Made by a program: the position numbers and the translations under genes. DNA of 64,000 bases from Verrucomicrobiota bacterium (GTDB lineage: Bacteria > Verrucomicrobiota > Verrucomicrobiia > Opitutales > UBA953): the NCBI GenBank assembly GCA_015061905.1, contig SUVQ01000005.1:95192-159191 (forward strand). The letters are read 5' to 3'. Below the pieces are notes generated by a model. The model was not told where the DNA came from. It searched no databases and saw only the letters and a list, made by a program, of their open reading frames with translations. Shown here piece after piece: positions 45,682 to 53,296 of this stretch (the first letter of the stretch is position 1; each line of letters begins with the position of its first letter).

Positions 45682-46152
45682 ATGCAAAAACCACAGGGAC
45701 ATATCTTGCGGGAGCGAGACGCTAAGCGCCTATCCCGGGTTTACTTGGAAGCCGCAAAGTTTGACGAGAGAGCCGAGGCGGACATTTCAAAAATTCCCCT
45801 GCCCGATATCGACGAGCAAGTGCAAGACATGGAGCAGCTCGTCGGTTGCGAGCGCATGGGAGTTGCAGCTATTGTTTGCGAGGGGAAACGGGTAGGCACG
45901 TTTGCTTATTCGGTGCTTCCTCTTTACGGAGAACAAACACTTTGGATCGTCGGCATCGGTGCGGATTCCGACGCCTTACCGGACGGGACGTCGCTGTTCC
46001 CGGAACTCGGAGACGAAATCCTCAAGCTCGCAAAAACACACAAGTGCCGTTGGGTGCGAGCAGACACGTCGCGTCCGCCGGTATTTGCTCAACTGGTTAA
46101 GCTCGGATTCTTGCCGGGTATGGTTCAACTCTACCACGAAATCAAAGAATGA
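45682..46152 (+). CDS. GNAT-like phage protein
   Basis: Protein of 156 residues with features of an acetyltransferase fold: VGCERMGVAAIVCEGKRVGTFAYSVLP, then ADTSRPPVFAQLVKLGF near the C-terminus, which resembles the last GNAT strand and helix. Similar proteins lie among podovirus tail genes, but I cannot see a clean acetyl-CoA loop, so catalysis is doubtful. Its stop overlaps the next start by four bases (ATGA), indicating coupling to the nozzle gene. Confidence 0.5.
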   Translation: MQKPQGHILRERDAKRLSRVYLEAAKFDERAEADISKIPLPDIDEQVQDMEQLVGCERMGVAAIVCEGKRVGTFAYSVLPLYGEQTLWIVGIGADSDALPDGTSLFPELGDEILKLAKTHKCRWVRADTSRPPVFAQLVKLGFLPGMVQLYHEIKE

Positions 46153-48368
46153 AAGCTCTGAGACAATTCGGATTTAATGCGGGCGAATGGGATTCGCGCT
46201 TAGTGATTCGCTCCGACTTGGACAAATTTCACTACGCCTGCACAAAGTTGGAAAATTTCGATATTGATGCAGGCGGCTCAATTTCGCGGAGGCGCGGACT
46301 TGAACTTGTGAAAGATTATGATGCGGGAACGGGAATGTCCGTTTTTGACGCCAATGCAGAAACGATGCTCTTTGACGGAGAAAGCAAATACGTCGTTGTT
46401 TTTTTGGCGTTAAAAGACACGACGGGAACACGCTACGAAACCCGGGCGGCGGTTTACAATTTGGCTATAAATCAATTCTGCGGAGAATTTGTTCTTCATG
46501 CGGGAACGGCTGTTGCTCTTGATTTAAAAAGTTTGCGCGTAAAACAATCGCAGGACGTGCTTTTTGTCGTGCATCCGGCAATGCCTCCGAAAGAAATCCT
46601 GCGCGATTTAAACCCTGCCGGAAGCGATTACGTTTTTTCCGCACGCGATTTTGAGTTTGCGTGTCCGGCGATGCTTTCGAGCGAGGAGCATACTCACGAA
46701 ATCAGATTCACGCCGGATACGGAGTCGGACGAATTTGAAATCGGGTGCTATACCGAGGGCACGCTTACGGCGACAAAACTTCCCGCAGGAATCGAAATCG
46801 GAGACACGATTGCTTTGGAGTGCGAGACGGCTCAAACGCTTTACAAGGATTGGGGTTCCGAAACGGAGTTGAAAACGAGCGAAGCCATTCCCGCGATCGG
46901 AAAGGTCTCGCTCGAAACCGGCGGTGGTCGCTGGGCGGGAGAACTTGCCATTGAAGCCTCGTATGACTTCGGGCAAACATGGTCGATACTTTCAAGCGTG
47001 GTCGCGCCGGACGACGGCTCCCTTAATCCGAGCACATCCGTTACGATTGAGGATTTCGGAGTATGGGTGCGCGTGCGCCTGCTTCGCAGAACAAAGGCAA
47101 CCTACGTGAAAAGCGTGGAAGACCAAAACCCGGTGGAACTCGATTACGGGTGTAAGTGGTGGCTTAAGACGGAGGGAACGCAAACTTACTTTTACAAGGT
47201 AAATGCGCTTGTAGGAAACGGCTCCCTCGATGTTTCCTGCTTAAACGGATGCCCGAAAAATGCCGTGTCAAAATTTTACCGGCTGAATGCGTGGAGCGCA
47301 TCCAAAGGCTACCCGATGTGTGTTGAGCTTGCACAGGAGCGGCTGTGGTTTCTCGGGAATAAGTCTCAGCCTAAAACCGTTTGGGGGTCGCAAATCAATA
47401 ATTTGAAAAACTTCTGCACGGGAACGCTTGCGACAAGTGCGGTTTCGTTTATCCCGAGTGCTAATGTTTACGACCGCTCTATTTGGTTTAAATGGGGGCA
47501 CGGCGTTTTCATGGTTGGCGGAACGATGTCGGAAATGTCGATGTCGTCGGGAAGTTCCGGAAACTCCGCAATAACGGCAACATCGATTGCAATGGATAAT
47601 CAAACGACTTGGGGGAGTGCCAATGTCGATGCCGTGAACGCGGGCGACAAATTGTTTTACGCGAAAAGCGGAGGCGAAATTCTAAATGCACAGATTTACA
47701 ATTTCGGGAGCGATTCTTACGCTTCGAGTGCTGTAAACGGGCTTGCGAAGCATTTGTTTTCCCGCGGGAACGTGATTCGTAAAATTGCCTACACACGCAA
47801 CCCTCACAGTGCCTTGTTTGTGCTTGGCGAAAAAGGCGAAATTGCAAAGTTTGTATTTTCGCAGGAAGACAATGTGGCGGCGTGGTGCCGGTATAAATTC
47901 GCAGAGCGGCTGATATGTTTGTCTTTAACAACGATTCAGGAAGAGCAGACCGACATCTTGGCGTGCGTGATGCTCGACACGAAGACGGGCAAGTGCCGCA
48001 TCGGAAAAATCGATTTTAAGTCTGACGTGTGGCAGGATTTCGGAATCGATTACGATTCTACGGTTGTCGCCATGCCGATGGATATTTCGGAAGGACACGT
48101 TTACGGAACGCGTATCGTTATTTCCGGACTTGATATTTACGGACACGGTATCGGAGATTTTGAAGTGAGCTTCGACGGCGGAGAAACTTATGAACAGCAA
48201 TTCGCGGGATTCGACGTTGCGGGAGCAAACATCTATCATTCCGGCAAGATTGAGTGCGTGTGGAACGGCGACTATTCAGACCTCGCACAACTTGCGGTGC
48301 GGACACGTTGCAGAAGCGAATTTACGCTCTACGGCTACGGCGCGGATATCAAGATAAGCAAGGGATAG
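46149..48368 (+). CDS. Podoviral tail nozzle protein (T7 gp12-like)
   Basis: Tail-tube tip protein of 739 residues, predicted beta-propeller. The N-terminus is typical: QFGFNAGEWDSRLVIRSDLDKF and then CTKLENFDIDAGGSISRRRG. This matches the 'aGe-sp-l-gR-Dl-ky..g....eN' pattern of phage nozzle proteins. The middle contains QERLWFLGNKSQPKTVWGS, also common in this family. It overlaps the preceding gene by four bases. The usual partner, the adaptor, is encoded 4 kb downstream. Confidence 0.78.
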   Translation: MKALRQFGFNAGEWDSRLVIRSDLDKFHYACTKLENFDIDAGGSISRRRGLELVKDYDAGTGMSVFDANAETMLFDGESKYVVVFLALKDTTGTRYETRAAVYNLAINQFCGEFVLHAGTAVALDLKSLRVKQSQDVLFVVHPAMPPKEILRDLNPAGSDYVFSARDFEFACPAMLSSEEHTHEIRFTPDTESDEFEIGCYTEGTLTATKLPAGIEIGDTIALECETAQTLYKDWGSETELKTSEAIPAIGKVSLETGGGRWAGELAIEASYDFGQTWSILSSVVAPDDGSLNPSTSVTIEDFGVWVRVRLLRRTKATYVKSVEDQNPVELDYGCKWWLKTEGTQTYFYKVNALVGNGSLDVSCLNGCPKNAVSKFYRLNAWSASKGYPMCVELAQERLWFLGNKSQPKTVWGSQINNLKNFCTGTLATSAVSFIPSANVYDRSIWFKWGHGVFMVGGTMSEMSMSSGSSGNSAITATSIAMDNQTTWGSANVDAVNAGDKLFYAKSGGEILNAQIYNFGSDSYASSAVNGLAKHLFSRGNVIRKIAYTRNPHSALFVLGEKGEIAKFVFSQEDNVAAWCRYKFAERLICLSLTTIQEEQTDILACVMLDTKTGKCRIGKIDFKSDVWQDFGIDYDSTVVAMPMDISEGHVYGTRIVISGLDIYGHGIGDFEVSFDGGETYEQQFAGFDVAGANIYHSGKIECVWNGDYSDLAQLAVRTRCRSEFTLYGYGADIKISKG

Positions 48369-48382
48369 AAAACGAAAAACGC

Positions 48383-48883
48383 ATGAAAACGTTTAATACC
48401 AACACAGCGAATTGCGATACGTGGCTCACGCCGCCGGCATTGATTAACTCGCTTGGAGAATTTGACCTTGACCCGTGTTGCCCGGAGAAAATGCCGTGGA
48501 GCACAGCGAAAAAAATGCTTTCCCGGGAACGGGACGGAGACGGATTGACGGCGGAATGGAGCGGGAGAGTATGGTGCAATCCTCCATACGGACGGGAGGC
48601 GTTCAAGTGGCTTGCGAAGCTCGCAAAGCATGGGCGCGGGATCGCGCTTATCTTTGCACGAACCGACACGAAAGGCTTTCAGCAGCACGTTCTCGGCAAG
48701 GCTCATTGCGTGTTCTTTCTTGCCGGAAGAATTCGTTTCCATCGTGCGGACGGCACACAAGCGGACACCGCCAACGCTCCGAGTTGCTTAGTGAGCTATT
48801 CTCCAGCCGACACAGGGGCGATTTTTAACGCCGTTCAACGCGGCGACATTTCCGGAACGGCATGTTTCCCTCTTAATTTTTAA
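48383..48883 (+). CDS. Phage DNA N6-adenine methyltransferase (Dam-like)
   Basis: Orphan phage adenine methylase of 166 residues, the usual length. The N-terminus is DTWLTPPALINSLGEFDLDP with CCPEK, and the catalytic motif is WCNPPYGREAF (NPPY). It ends with a segment conserved in this family (SYSPADTGAIF). No nuclease partner is adjacent, so it probably serves protection or regulation; the target sequence cannot be told. It lies after the nozzle gene, and its stop abuts the stop of the leftward GNAT toxin gene. Confidence 0.85.
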   Translation: MKTFNTNTANCDTWLTPPALINSLGEFDLDPCCPEKMPWSTAKKMLSRERDGDGLTAEWSGRVWCNPPYGREAFKWLAKLAKHGRGIALIFARTDTKGFQQHVLGKAHCVFFLAGRIRFHRADGTQADTANAPSCLVSYSPADTGAIFNAVQRGDISGTACFPLNF

Positions 48884-49495
48884 TTAGGTTGCCGGTAGTT
48901 CGGCATCTTTCATGTCAAAGCGCATAAAACGCGTAGAAAGTTCTTCTGCGGATTTAATTTTGAACGCCTTCTTCTCTTCTTCTTCGCTTTTATATACGAG
49001 CTTGAAACCGTTTTTTTCGTAAAACTTTACGGCGTCTTTATTGGCATCAACAAGAAGAAAGCGACACGCCGTTAAATACCTGCTCTCCGACAGCAGACCT
49101 TTGATAACAGCGAGCACGTCTGATCCGACTTTTTTGCCTTTGAACTCTTCTGCGACGCCGAACTGTCCGATCAAAACAGCCGGAAAAGTATCTACTTTGG
49201 CGGCTTTTACAAAAGGGATGCGCTTCGCAACGCCTCTGCGTGCATTGTTTGTGAGGAGAATCTTTTGGATTCCGTCATTCGAGAGTGAGAATGCGCAAAC
49301 AACTTTCGTCGGGTCTGACTTCAAGACGAAACAATAATTTTTTGAGAGCTTTTCCTTGGAATAATTTACTGCTTCTTCCCGGAAATATTTATCAATTCCG
49401 GAATCTCCTACAGAAGAAAAAGAAAATTTCCCGCTTGCAGGCGGGAAAGAGCACAGAAAGCAATTCTCTAAAAAAGATACGTCAGATTTTGGCAT
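48884..49495 (-). CDS. GNAT toxin-like acetyltransferase of a TA pair
   Basis: Acetyltransferase of 203 residues. The acetyl-CoA loop region is visible as QFGVAEEFKGKKVGSDVLAVI (Q-x-x-G-x-x-G pattern), followed by FLLVDANKDAVKFYEKNGFKLVY. This is the layout of TacT/AtaT-type toxins, which acetylate aminoacyl-tRNAs. The frame is open to 49528, but the ATG at 49495 overlaps a small upstream gene by 14 bases, the arrangement of type II toxin-antitoxin operons. It is the only leftward operon in this part of the prophage, so it is probably a maintenance or defence cargo. Toxicity is inferred. Confidence 0.75.
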   Translation of the reverse strand: MPKSDVSFLENCFLCSFPPASGKFSFSSVGDSGIDKYFREEAVNYSKEKLSKNYCFVLKSDPTKVVCAFSLSNDGIQKILLTNNARRGVAKRIPFVKAAKVDTFPAVLIGQFGVAEEFKGKKVGSDVLAVIKGLLSESRYLTACRFLLVDANKDAVKFYEKNGFKLVYKSEEEEKKAFKIKSAEELSTRFMRFDMKDAELPAT

Positions 49496-49646
49496 CTTTA
49501 AGAATCGCGGGTAGGAGTTTGCGCACACGCGCTAAGGGATCTTTTTTTCGGAGAAGATAAGCACGCTCCGCCCGGCGAAGATCTTTTTCTAAATCTTCGG
49601 CGGCTTTTCCCGTGAGAACGGGGAGGCTTCTTGCTTTCTTAACCAT
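49482..49646 (-). CDS. Small antitoxin candidate upstream of GNAT toxin
   Basis: A 54-residue protein not present among longer ORFs. It starts MVKKARSLPVLTGKAAEDLE and continues with KDLRRAERAYLLRKKDPLAR. It has a short N-terminal strand-like segment followed by charged helices. It is shorter than the usual ~90-residue RHH (DUF1778) partners of GNAT toxins and I do not recognise its family. The end overlaps the toxin start by 14 bases. The five-unit 10-bp array at 49681-49730, upstream of its start, could be its operator. Confidence 0.6.
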   Translation of the reverse strand: MVKKARSLPVLTGKAAEDLEKDLRRAERAYLLRKKDPLARVRKLLPAILKDAKI

Positions 49647-49680
49647 GGCTCCATGATTTCAGAGAGTGCGGAGACGTTCA

Positions 49681-49730
49681 AGCCCAAACGTTCCCAAACG
49701 TTCCCAAATATTCCCAAATGTTCCCAGATG
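49681..49730 (-). promoter_or_regulatory. Five tandem 10-bp repeats, TA operator candidate
   Basis: On the minus strand this is five units of TTTGGGAACG with decay (units ...GGGAACG, GGGAACG, GGGAATA, GGGAACA and a partial). The spacing is exactly 10 bp, so all lie on one face of the helix. They lie 35-84 bp upstream of the antitoxin start. Two units are perfect copies of the genome-wide word. Confidence 0.65.
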
Positions 49731-49762
49731 TTTTCTCTCCGGGATAATCTCCCCGTGTAAGC

Positions 49763-49790
49763 ACTAACCGAAACTAACCTTTTCTAACCC
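49763..49790 (+). promoter_or_regulatory. 28-bp phage repeat, copy 2 (phased CTAACC)
   Basis: Identical to 38549-38576, with CTAACC at 10-bp intervals. It lies 195 bp before the capsid start. A hairpin (GAATTTT / AAAATTC, about 49811-49833) follows, as hairpins follow copy 1. The whole gap 49647-49985 holds no gene apart from this repeat and the tandem array. Confidence 0.65.
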
Positions 49791-49985
49791 CTTTGCCGAT
49801 TGTTTGAGAATTTTTTGCGAAGCAAAATTCCTACAAGTCAGAGGCAATATCTCGAAGTTTCCGGAGAGACAAGCGGATTTCCGCCCTTTCAAAAAGCCGA
49901 CGAGGTCTTCGCCCCGCACGTGCGGATAAGCGACCCGAGACGAAACAGCAAACCAATAAAAAACCACTCAGAAAGGGCAAATATC

Positions 49986-51278
49986 ATGTCTGAATTTACA
50001 GAACAAAACATCGGATTTCGTCAGGGCGTTGAATACGTCATGGAGCGTCTTGACGGTTCCGCCAAAAACCAAGATTTAACGACGCTGATCAAAGCGAACG
50101 CCAAAGGCGACATGCGTGCCGGTTCGGGAGGAGCCGTTCCCGCGCGAACGCATATCAACCGTTCGATGATTGCGATTGACGAGCTGAAAGTTGTTTCCGC
50201 TTACGAAGACAACAAGGTGATCAAAAACTACATGCGCAACCCGAACTCTAAGACGTTCGATGCGATGACCGCCGATCGCCACTACGCGGAAGCGCATTAT
50301 TCCTCGACGGTGGCAACGCCGAAGGTCTTTAAGGATCGTGCTACTTTCAATTCGTGGGACGAAATGCGCAACGGCTTCAATATCAAGAACGATAAGTTGC
50401 AGGCTCTTGTTGCGAATATTCGCGTTGCGAAGAACCGCGCCCTGCTCGATGCGATTCGCGCAAAGACGGTGAAGCGCACGACGCGCGACGACGATGCCGA
50501 ACCGTCTTATGCCGATATTGCGCTCCCGGATTCGCAGTATTACAAACTCGATGCGTCGAAAACGACGCTCGATTACAAGGATTTGCTCCTCATTCGCGCG
50601 CGTTGTCAACGCATGACGGGATTCGGCACCTACATGCTGATGTCTTGGGCACAACAGGCAGAGTTCAAGGCTGTCAACGTCGACAAGCTGCAGAACAAGG
50701 ACTTTGTCGCTTCTTCGGATTTGCGTGCGCTCGACCAGTCGATTCAGTTCCAAGGCATTACTCCGGTTATTGTCGAAGACGAGTTTGACATTCGGGACAA
50801 CAAGGTGTTCGGGCTCGACGAATCCGAAATCCTCATCTTCAACCCGCTCGCGATTACCAAGGTTCATTGGACGGACGAATCGAAGTGGGGAGTCGATTCC
50901 CAAGCGGATATGGAAGCACACTTCCTGCGAAAAATCCGTGCAGACTTCGTTCGCACTTCGGACAAGGGCGTTATCATCGTTCAGATTCCGAAGCTTGCTC
51001 CGTCTCTTGCGCTTTCCGGCTCGACGCTCGCGCTCGTTAAGGCGGGAACGGCAAAAGAACTGACCGTAACGACGAACCCGAACCGCGTTATGCAGCAGAC
51101 GTGGGCGGCTTACACGGATGCGGACTGGCTCACGCTACCGGCTTCTGCGGGAACGGGTTCCGGAACGCTCGCCATTGCCGCGACGGAGAACACGACGGGG
51201 CAATCGCGTTCCGCGCTTGTCAAAGTGCGATCCGGCGACTTGGTCGAAACGATTACCGTTACGCAGGCGGGAGCGTAG
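49986..51278 (+). CDS. Major capsid protein with C-terminal BACON-like domain
   Basis: Protein of 430 residues. Residues 1 to ~335 look like a phage capsid protein: HINRSMIAIDELKVVSAYED, then NRALLDAIRA, DYKDLLLIRARCQRM, LMSWAQQAEFKAV and FQGITPVIVEDEF. Residues ~340-430 form an Ig-like domain with the BACON pattern: AGTAKELTVTTNPNR, then DADWLTLPASAGTGSGTL, TTGQSRSALVKV and the final ETITVTQAGA. Such domains bind glycans or mucin in Bacteroidota proteins. The start is set at ATG 49986; the frame is open to 49800 but that part is the repeat and leader region. A terminator follows. Confidence 0.8.
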   Translation: MSEFTEQNIGFRQGVEYVMERLDGSAKNQDLTTLIKANAKGDMRAGSGGAVPARTHINRSMIAIDELKVVSAYEDNKVIKNYMRNPNSKTFDAMTADRHYAEAHYSSTVATPKVFKDRATFNSWDEMRNGFNIKNDKLQALVANIRVAKNRALLDAIRAKTVKRTTRDDDAEPSYADIALPDSQYYKLDASKTTLDYKDLLLIRARCQRMTGFGTYMLMSWAQQAEFKAVNVDKLQNKDFVASSDLRALDQSIQFQGITPVIVEDEFDIRDNKVFGLDESEILIFNPLAITKVHWTDESKWGVDSQADMEAHFLRKIRADFVRTSDKGVIIVQIPKLAPSLALSGSTLALVKAGTAKELTVTTNPNRVMQQTWAAYTDADWLTLPASAGTGSGTLAIAATENTTGQSRSALVKVRSGDLVETITVTQAGA

Positions 51279-51318
51279 GAACGTTCTCAACTTTCATTAC
51301 TGTGGTCAACTAATCCTT

Positions 51319-51350
51319 ACCGCGGCGGTTTAAAAGCCGTCGCGGTTTTT
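51319..51350 (+). terminator. Terminator after the capsid gene
   Basis: Arms ACCGCGGCGG and GCCGTCGCGGT (one mismatch), with five T directly after. It would end or dampen the transcript starting from the repeat at 49763. Confidence 0.8.
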
Positions 51351-51372
51351 AAATTAAGAAAGGCATATCATC

Positions 51373-51819
51373 ATGAAAACTGTATTTATTTTTTCTTTAC
51401 TTCTTTTCGCGGCGTTTTTTGAAACGGCTTGCACGACGAATCCGGAAACGGGAGAGACGGAGCTTTTCGGGCTCGTTCCCGTGAACGCCGTCGTTGAGAC
51501 GGTCGAACCCGTGGCGCAGGAAGCCAAGAGCGCCGGCGGGATCTTGGGCATCGCGGGAACGGTCGTTGCCGGGGCAATCGCGTATTGGCGGCGGCGCAAG
51601 GAACTTGCCGAAAAGGGCAATGCGGAAAAGGCAAAAGCCGTTGCCGTAAGTGTGATTGACGGTGTGGACGCGATTCTCTCAAAAATCGACAATGCCAAAG
51701 ACGGCGGCGGATGGGCTCCGACGAAAGACGAACTTTGTGCTTTGCTCAAGGCGGCACAAACGGCGGCGGGGACGCGCGACGATGTCAAACAAATCCTCGC
51801 GGAGAAAGCGGCGACATGA
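51373..51819 (+). CDS. Small membrane/lipoprotein-like phage protein, lysis candidate
   Basis: Protein of 148 residues. It begins with a hydrophobic signal ending in a cysteine (IFSLLLFAAFFETAC), which resembles a lipoprotein signal though the lipobox is atypical. A second hydrophobic segment, GGILGIAGTVVAGAIAYWRRRK, lies near residues 54-75, followed by a charged helical C-terminus. It overlaps the next gene as ATGA. Such pairs are often lysis proteins (holin or spanin type); that role is inferred from topology. Confidence 0.55.
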   Translation: MKTVFIFSLLLFAAFFETACTTNPETGETELFGLVPVNAVVETVEPVAQEAKSAGGILGIAGTVVAGAIAYWRRRKELAEKGNAEKAKAVAVSVIDGVDAILSKIDNAKDGGGWAPTKDELCALLKAAQTAAGTRDDVKQILAEKAAT

Positions 51820-52088
51820 GCGACGATGCGATCAAGGCGGAATTGCGAGGTGTGCGTAGCGACGTGGCTCAGTTGCGGGAAGAAGGTAAGGAACGCGGGA
51901 AAAAGATTGATTCTATGTTAGTCAAAACCGCAGAGGTGGAAGTGCGCGTCGGAGTGCTCGAAAAAGACAACGGCGAGCACAAACGAAAGTTTAAGGAAAT
52001 CGAAAGTAAACTTTACAAGATCGGTTTTTGGGCGGCTGTTGCGCTCGGCGGCGCGGCAGGCACGAAAGAAATTCTATCTCTTTTTTAG
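51816..52088 (+). CDS. XhlA/holin-accessory-like protein
   Basis: Protein of 90 residues made of a coiled coil (residues ~5-70: VRSDVAQLREEGKERGKKID, then VEVRVGVLEKDNGEHKRKF) and a C-terminal hydrophobic segment KIGFWAAVALGGAAG. This is the layout of XhlA-type proteins that act with holins. The start is ATG 51816, overlapping the previous stop. No endolysin is seen nearby. Confidence 0.6.
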   Translation: MSDDAIKAELRGVRSDVAQLREEGKERGKKIDSMLVKTAEVEVRVGVLEKDNGEHKRKFKEIESKLYKIGFWAAVALGGAAGTKEILSLF

Positions 52089-52092
52089 AATT

Positions 52093-52659
52093 ATGACGAA
52101 GAACGACCTCTACAACGAAGCGTTATTGCTGATCGGCTCAAAGCCGATTGACGGCACGAACGGGCTTAATTCCGAAAAAGGACAAGCCTGCGAAGTGCTG
52201 TTTGCGGGTGTTGTTGAAGAAGTGCAGTCGTTGATTCCGTGGGCGGAACTTGTAAAAACGACGGTGCTTTCTCCGACCGGCATCGAGGACATTCGCGGCG
52301 TTCAATACAATAAGCCGAAAGACTGTCTTCGGGTGCTGAATGTGGACAACGGGCGGCGCAATGACGGCTTTGAGGAAGAGGGCGGCTTTCTTTTTTACAA
52401 GGCGGGAACGCTGACGGCGAACCTGCCTTGCCGATATGTCCGCCGCTCGCTGATTCCGGACGAATGGAGCACGGAACTGCGAGCGGCGATACGTAAACTT
52501 TTGGCGGCGCGTATATTGCCGGCAATTACAAAAAACATGAATGCGGCAAACTCGCTCGAAGAGCAGTTTTGGAACGTGGACAGACCGCGCTTGATGGCGC
52601 GACACCTCAACCGCACACGGGGACGCAGAAAACTTTTCGATGACGACAACTTCAGCTAA
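52093..52659 (+). CDS. Tail adaptor (T7 gp11/tail tubular A-like)
   Basis: Protein of 188 residues. The start KNDLYNEALLLIGSKPID, followed by charged helices and SLIPWAELVKTTVLSP, is typical of podoviral head-tail adaptors. The C-terminal half has LRAAIRKLLAARILPAITKN, a pattern also conserved there. It joins portal and nozzle in the tail. The ATG at 52093 is chosen over an upstream open stretch that overlaps the XhlA-like gene. Confidence 0.75.
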   Translation: MTKNDLYNEALLLIGSKPIDGTNGLNSEKGQACEVLFAGVVEEVQSLIPWAELVKTTVLSPTGIEDIRGVQYNKPKDCLRVLNVDNGRRNDGFEEEGGFLFYKAGTLTANLPCRYVRRSLIPDEWSTELRAAIRKLLAARILPAITKNMNAANSLEEQFWNVDRPRLMARHLNRTRGRRKLFDDDNFS

Positions 52660-52671
52660 GGAGGCAAAACG

Positions 52672-53286
52672 ATGGTGGGCATGGGATTAGCGATTGGCGG
52701 TTCGCTTGTCGGTTTCGGTGCGGGAATGCTTTCGAGCTACGCGAATTACAAAGCGCAGAAAGCGCAACTGAAACAGCAATACGCGAACGCAAAGGCGAAC
52801 TACAAAACGATGACGGACAATGCAAATGAGGCGTTGTCCGCGCTTGCGTATAACGAGGGCGTAATGTCGCGGGAACATAACCGGAGACTCGCGGAAGTGG
52901 AAACGGCATTTGCGGTGAGCGGAGTAAGCGGTGCGAGCATAACGGCGCAGGAAGTCTATTTCGCACAAAAGGAAGCCAATATCGAGGAGCTTCGGAACAT
53001 GCGACGACAGGCGGACGGCGATGTCGGCAACCTGATTCTTGACCGCAACAACATGATGACGGAGGCGGAATTTAATTACAAGTGGGGCAAGAAAGCCAAC
53101 AAGCTGACGACGATTTTCTCGATGATCGGACAAACGAGCAATCTTATCGGCAACCTCGGCATGATAGGTATGGCGAGCAGCGGAGGTGCGGGAAGCGGAG
53201 CCGTTCCGGGGAATGTCGGAAGCGGCATTTACGGCGGAGGTGCGACCGACCTTGCGAACATGAATACGGCAAGCGCATTGGCGTAG
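52672..53286 (+). CDS. Internal virion protein (gp14-like)
   Basis: Protein of 204 residues. It has an N-terminal glycine-rich hydrophobic segment (GMGLAIGGSLVGFGAGML), then a long Gln/Ala-rich helix (NYKAQKAQLKQQYANAKANY), TAFAVSGVSGASI and a C-terminal Gly/Ser/Ala-rich tail. Size, position and hydrophobic N-terminus match ejected proteins of T7-like phages that form the trans-envelope channel. The identity is from architecture and order. Confidence 0.65.
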   Translation: MVGMGLAIGGSLVGFGAGMLSSYANYKAQKAQLKQQYANAKANYKTMTDNANEALSALAYNEGVMSREHNRRLAEVETAFAVSGVSGASITAQEVYFAQKEANIEELRNMRRQADGDVGNLILDRNNMMTEAEFNYKWGKKANKLTTIFSMIGQTSNLIGNLGMIGMASSGGAGSGAVPGNVGSGIYGGGATDLANMNTASALA

Positions 53287-53296
53287 GAGACGATTT

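Noticed and set aside
49681..49730. CRISPR array
   Set aside because: The units are 10 bp in direct tandem with no spacers, and no cas genes are present.
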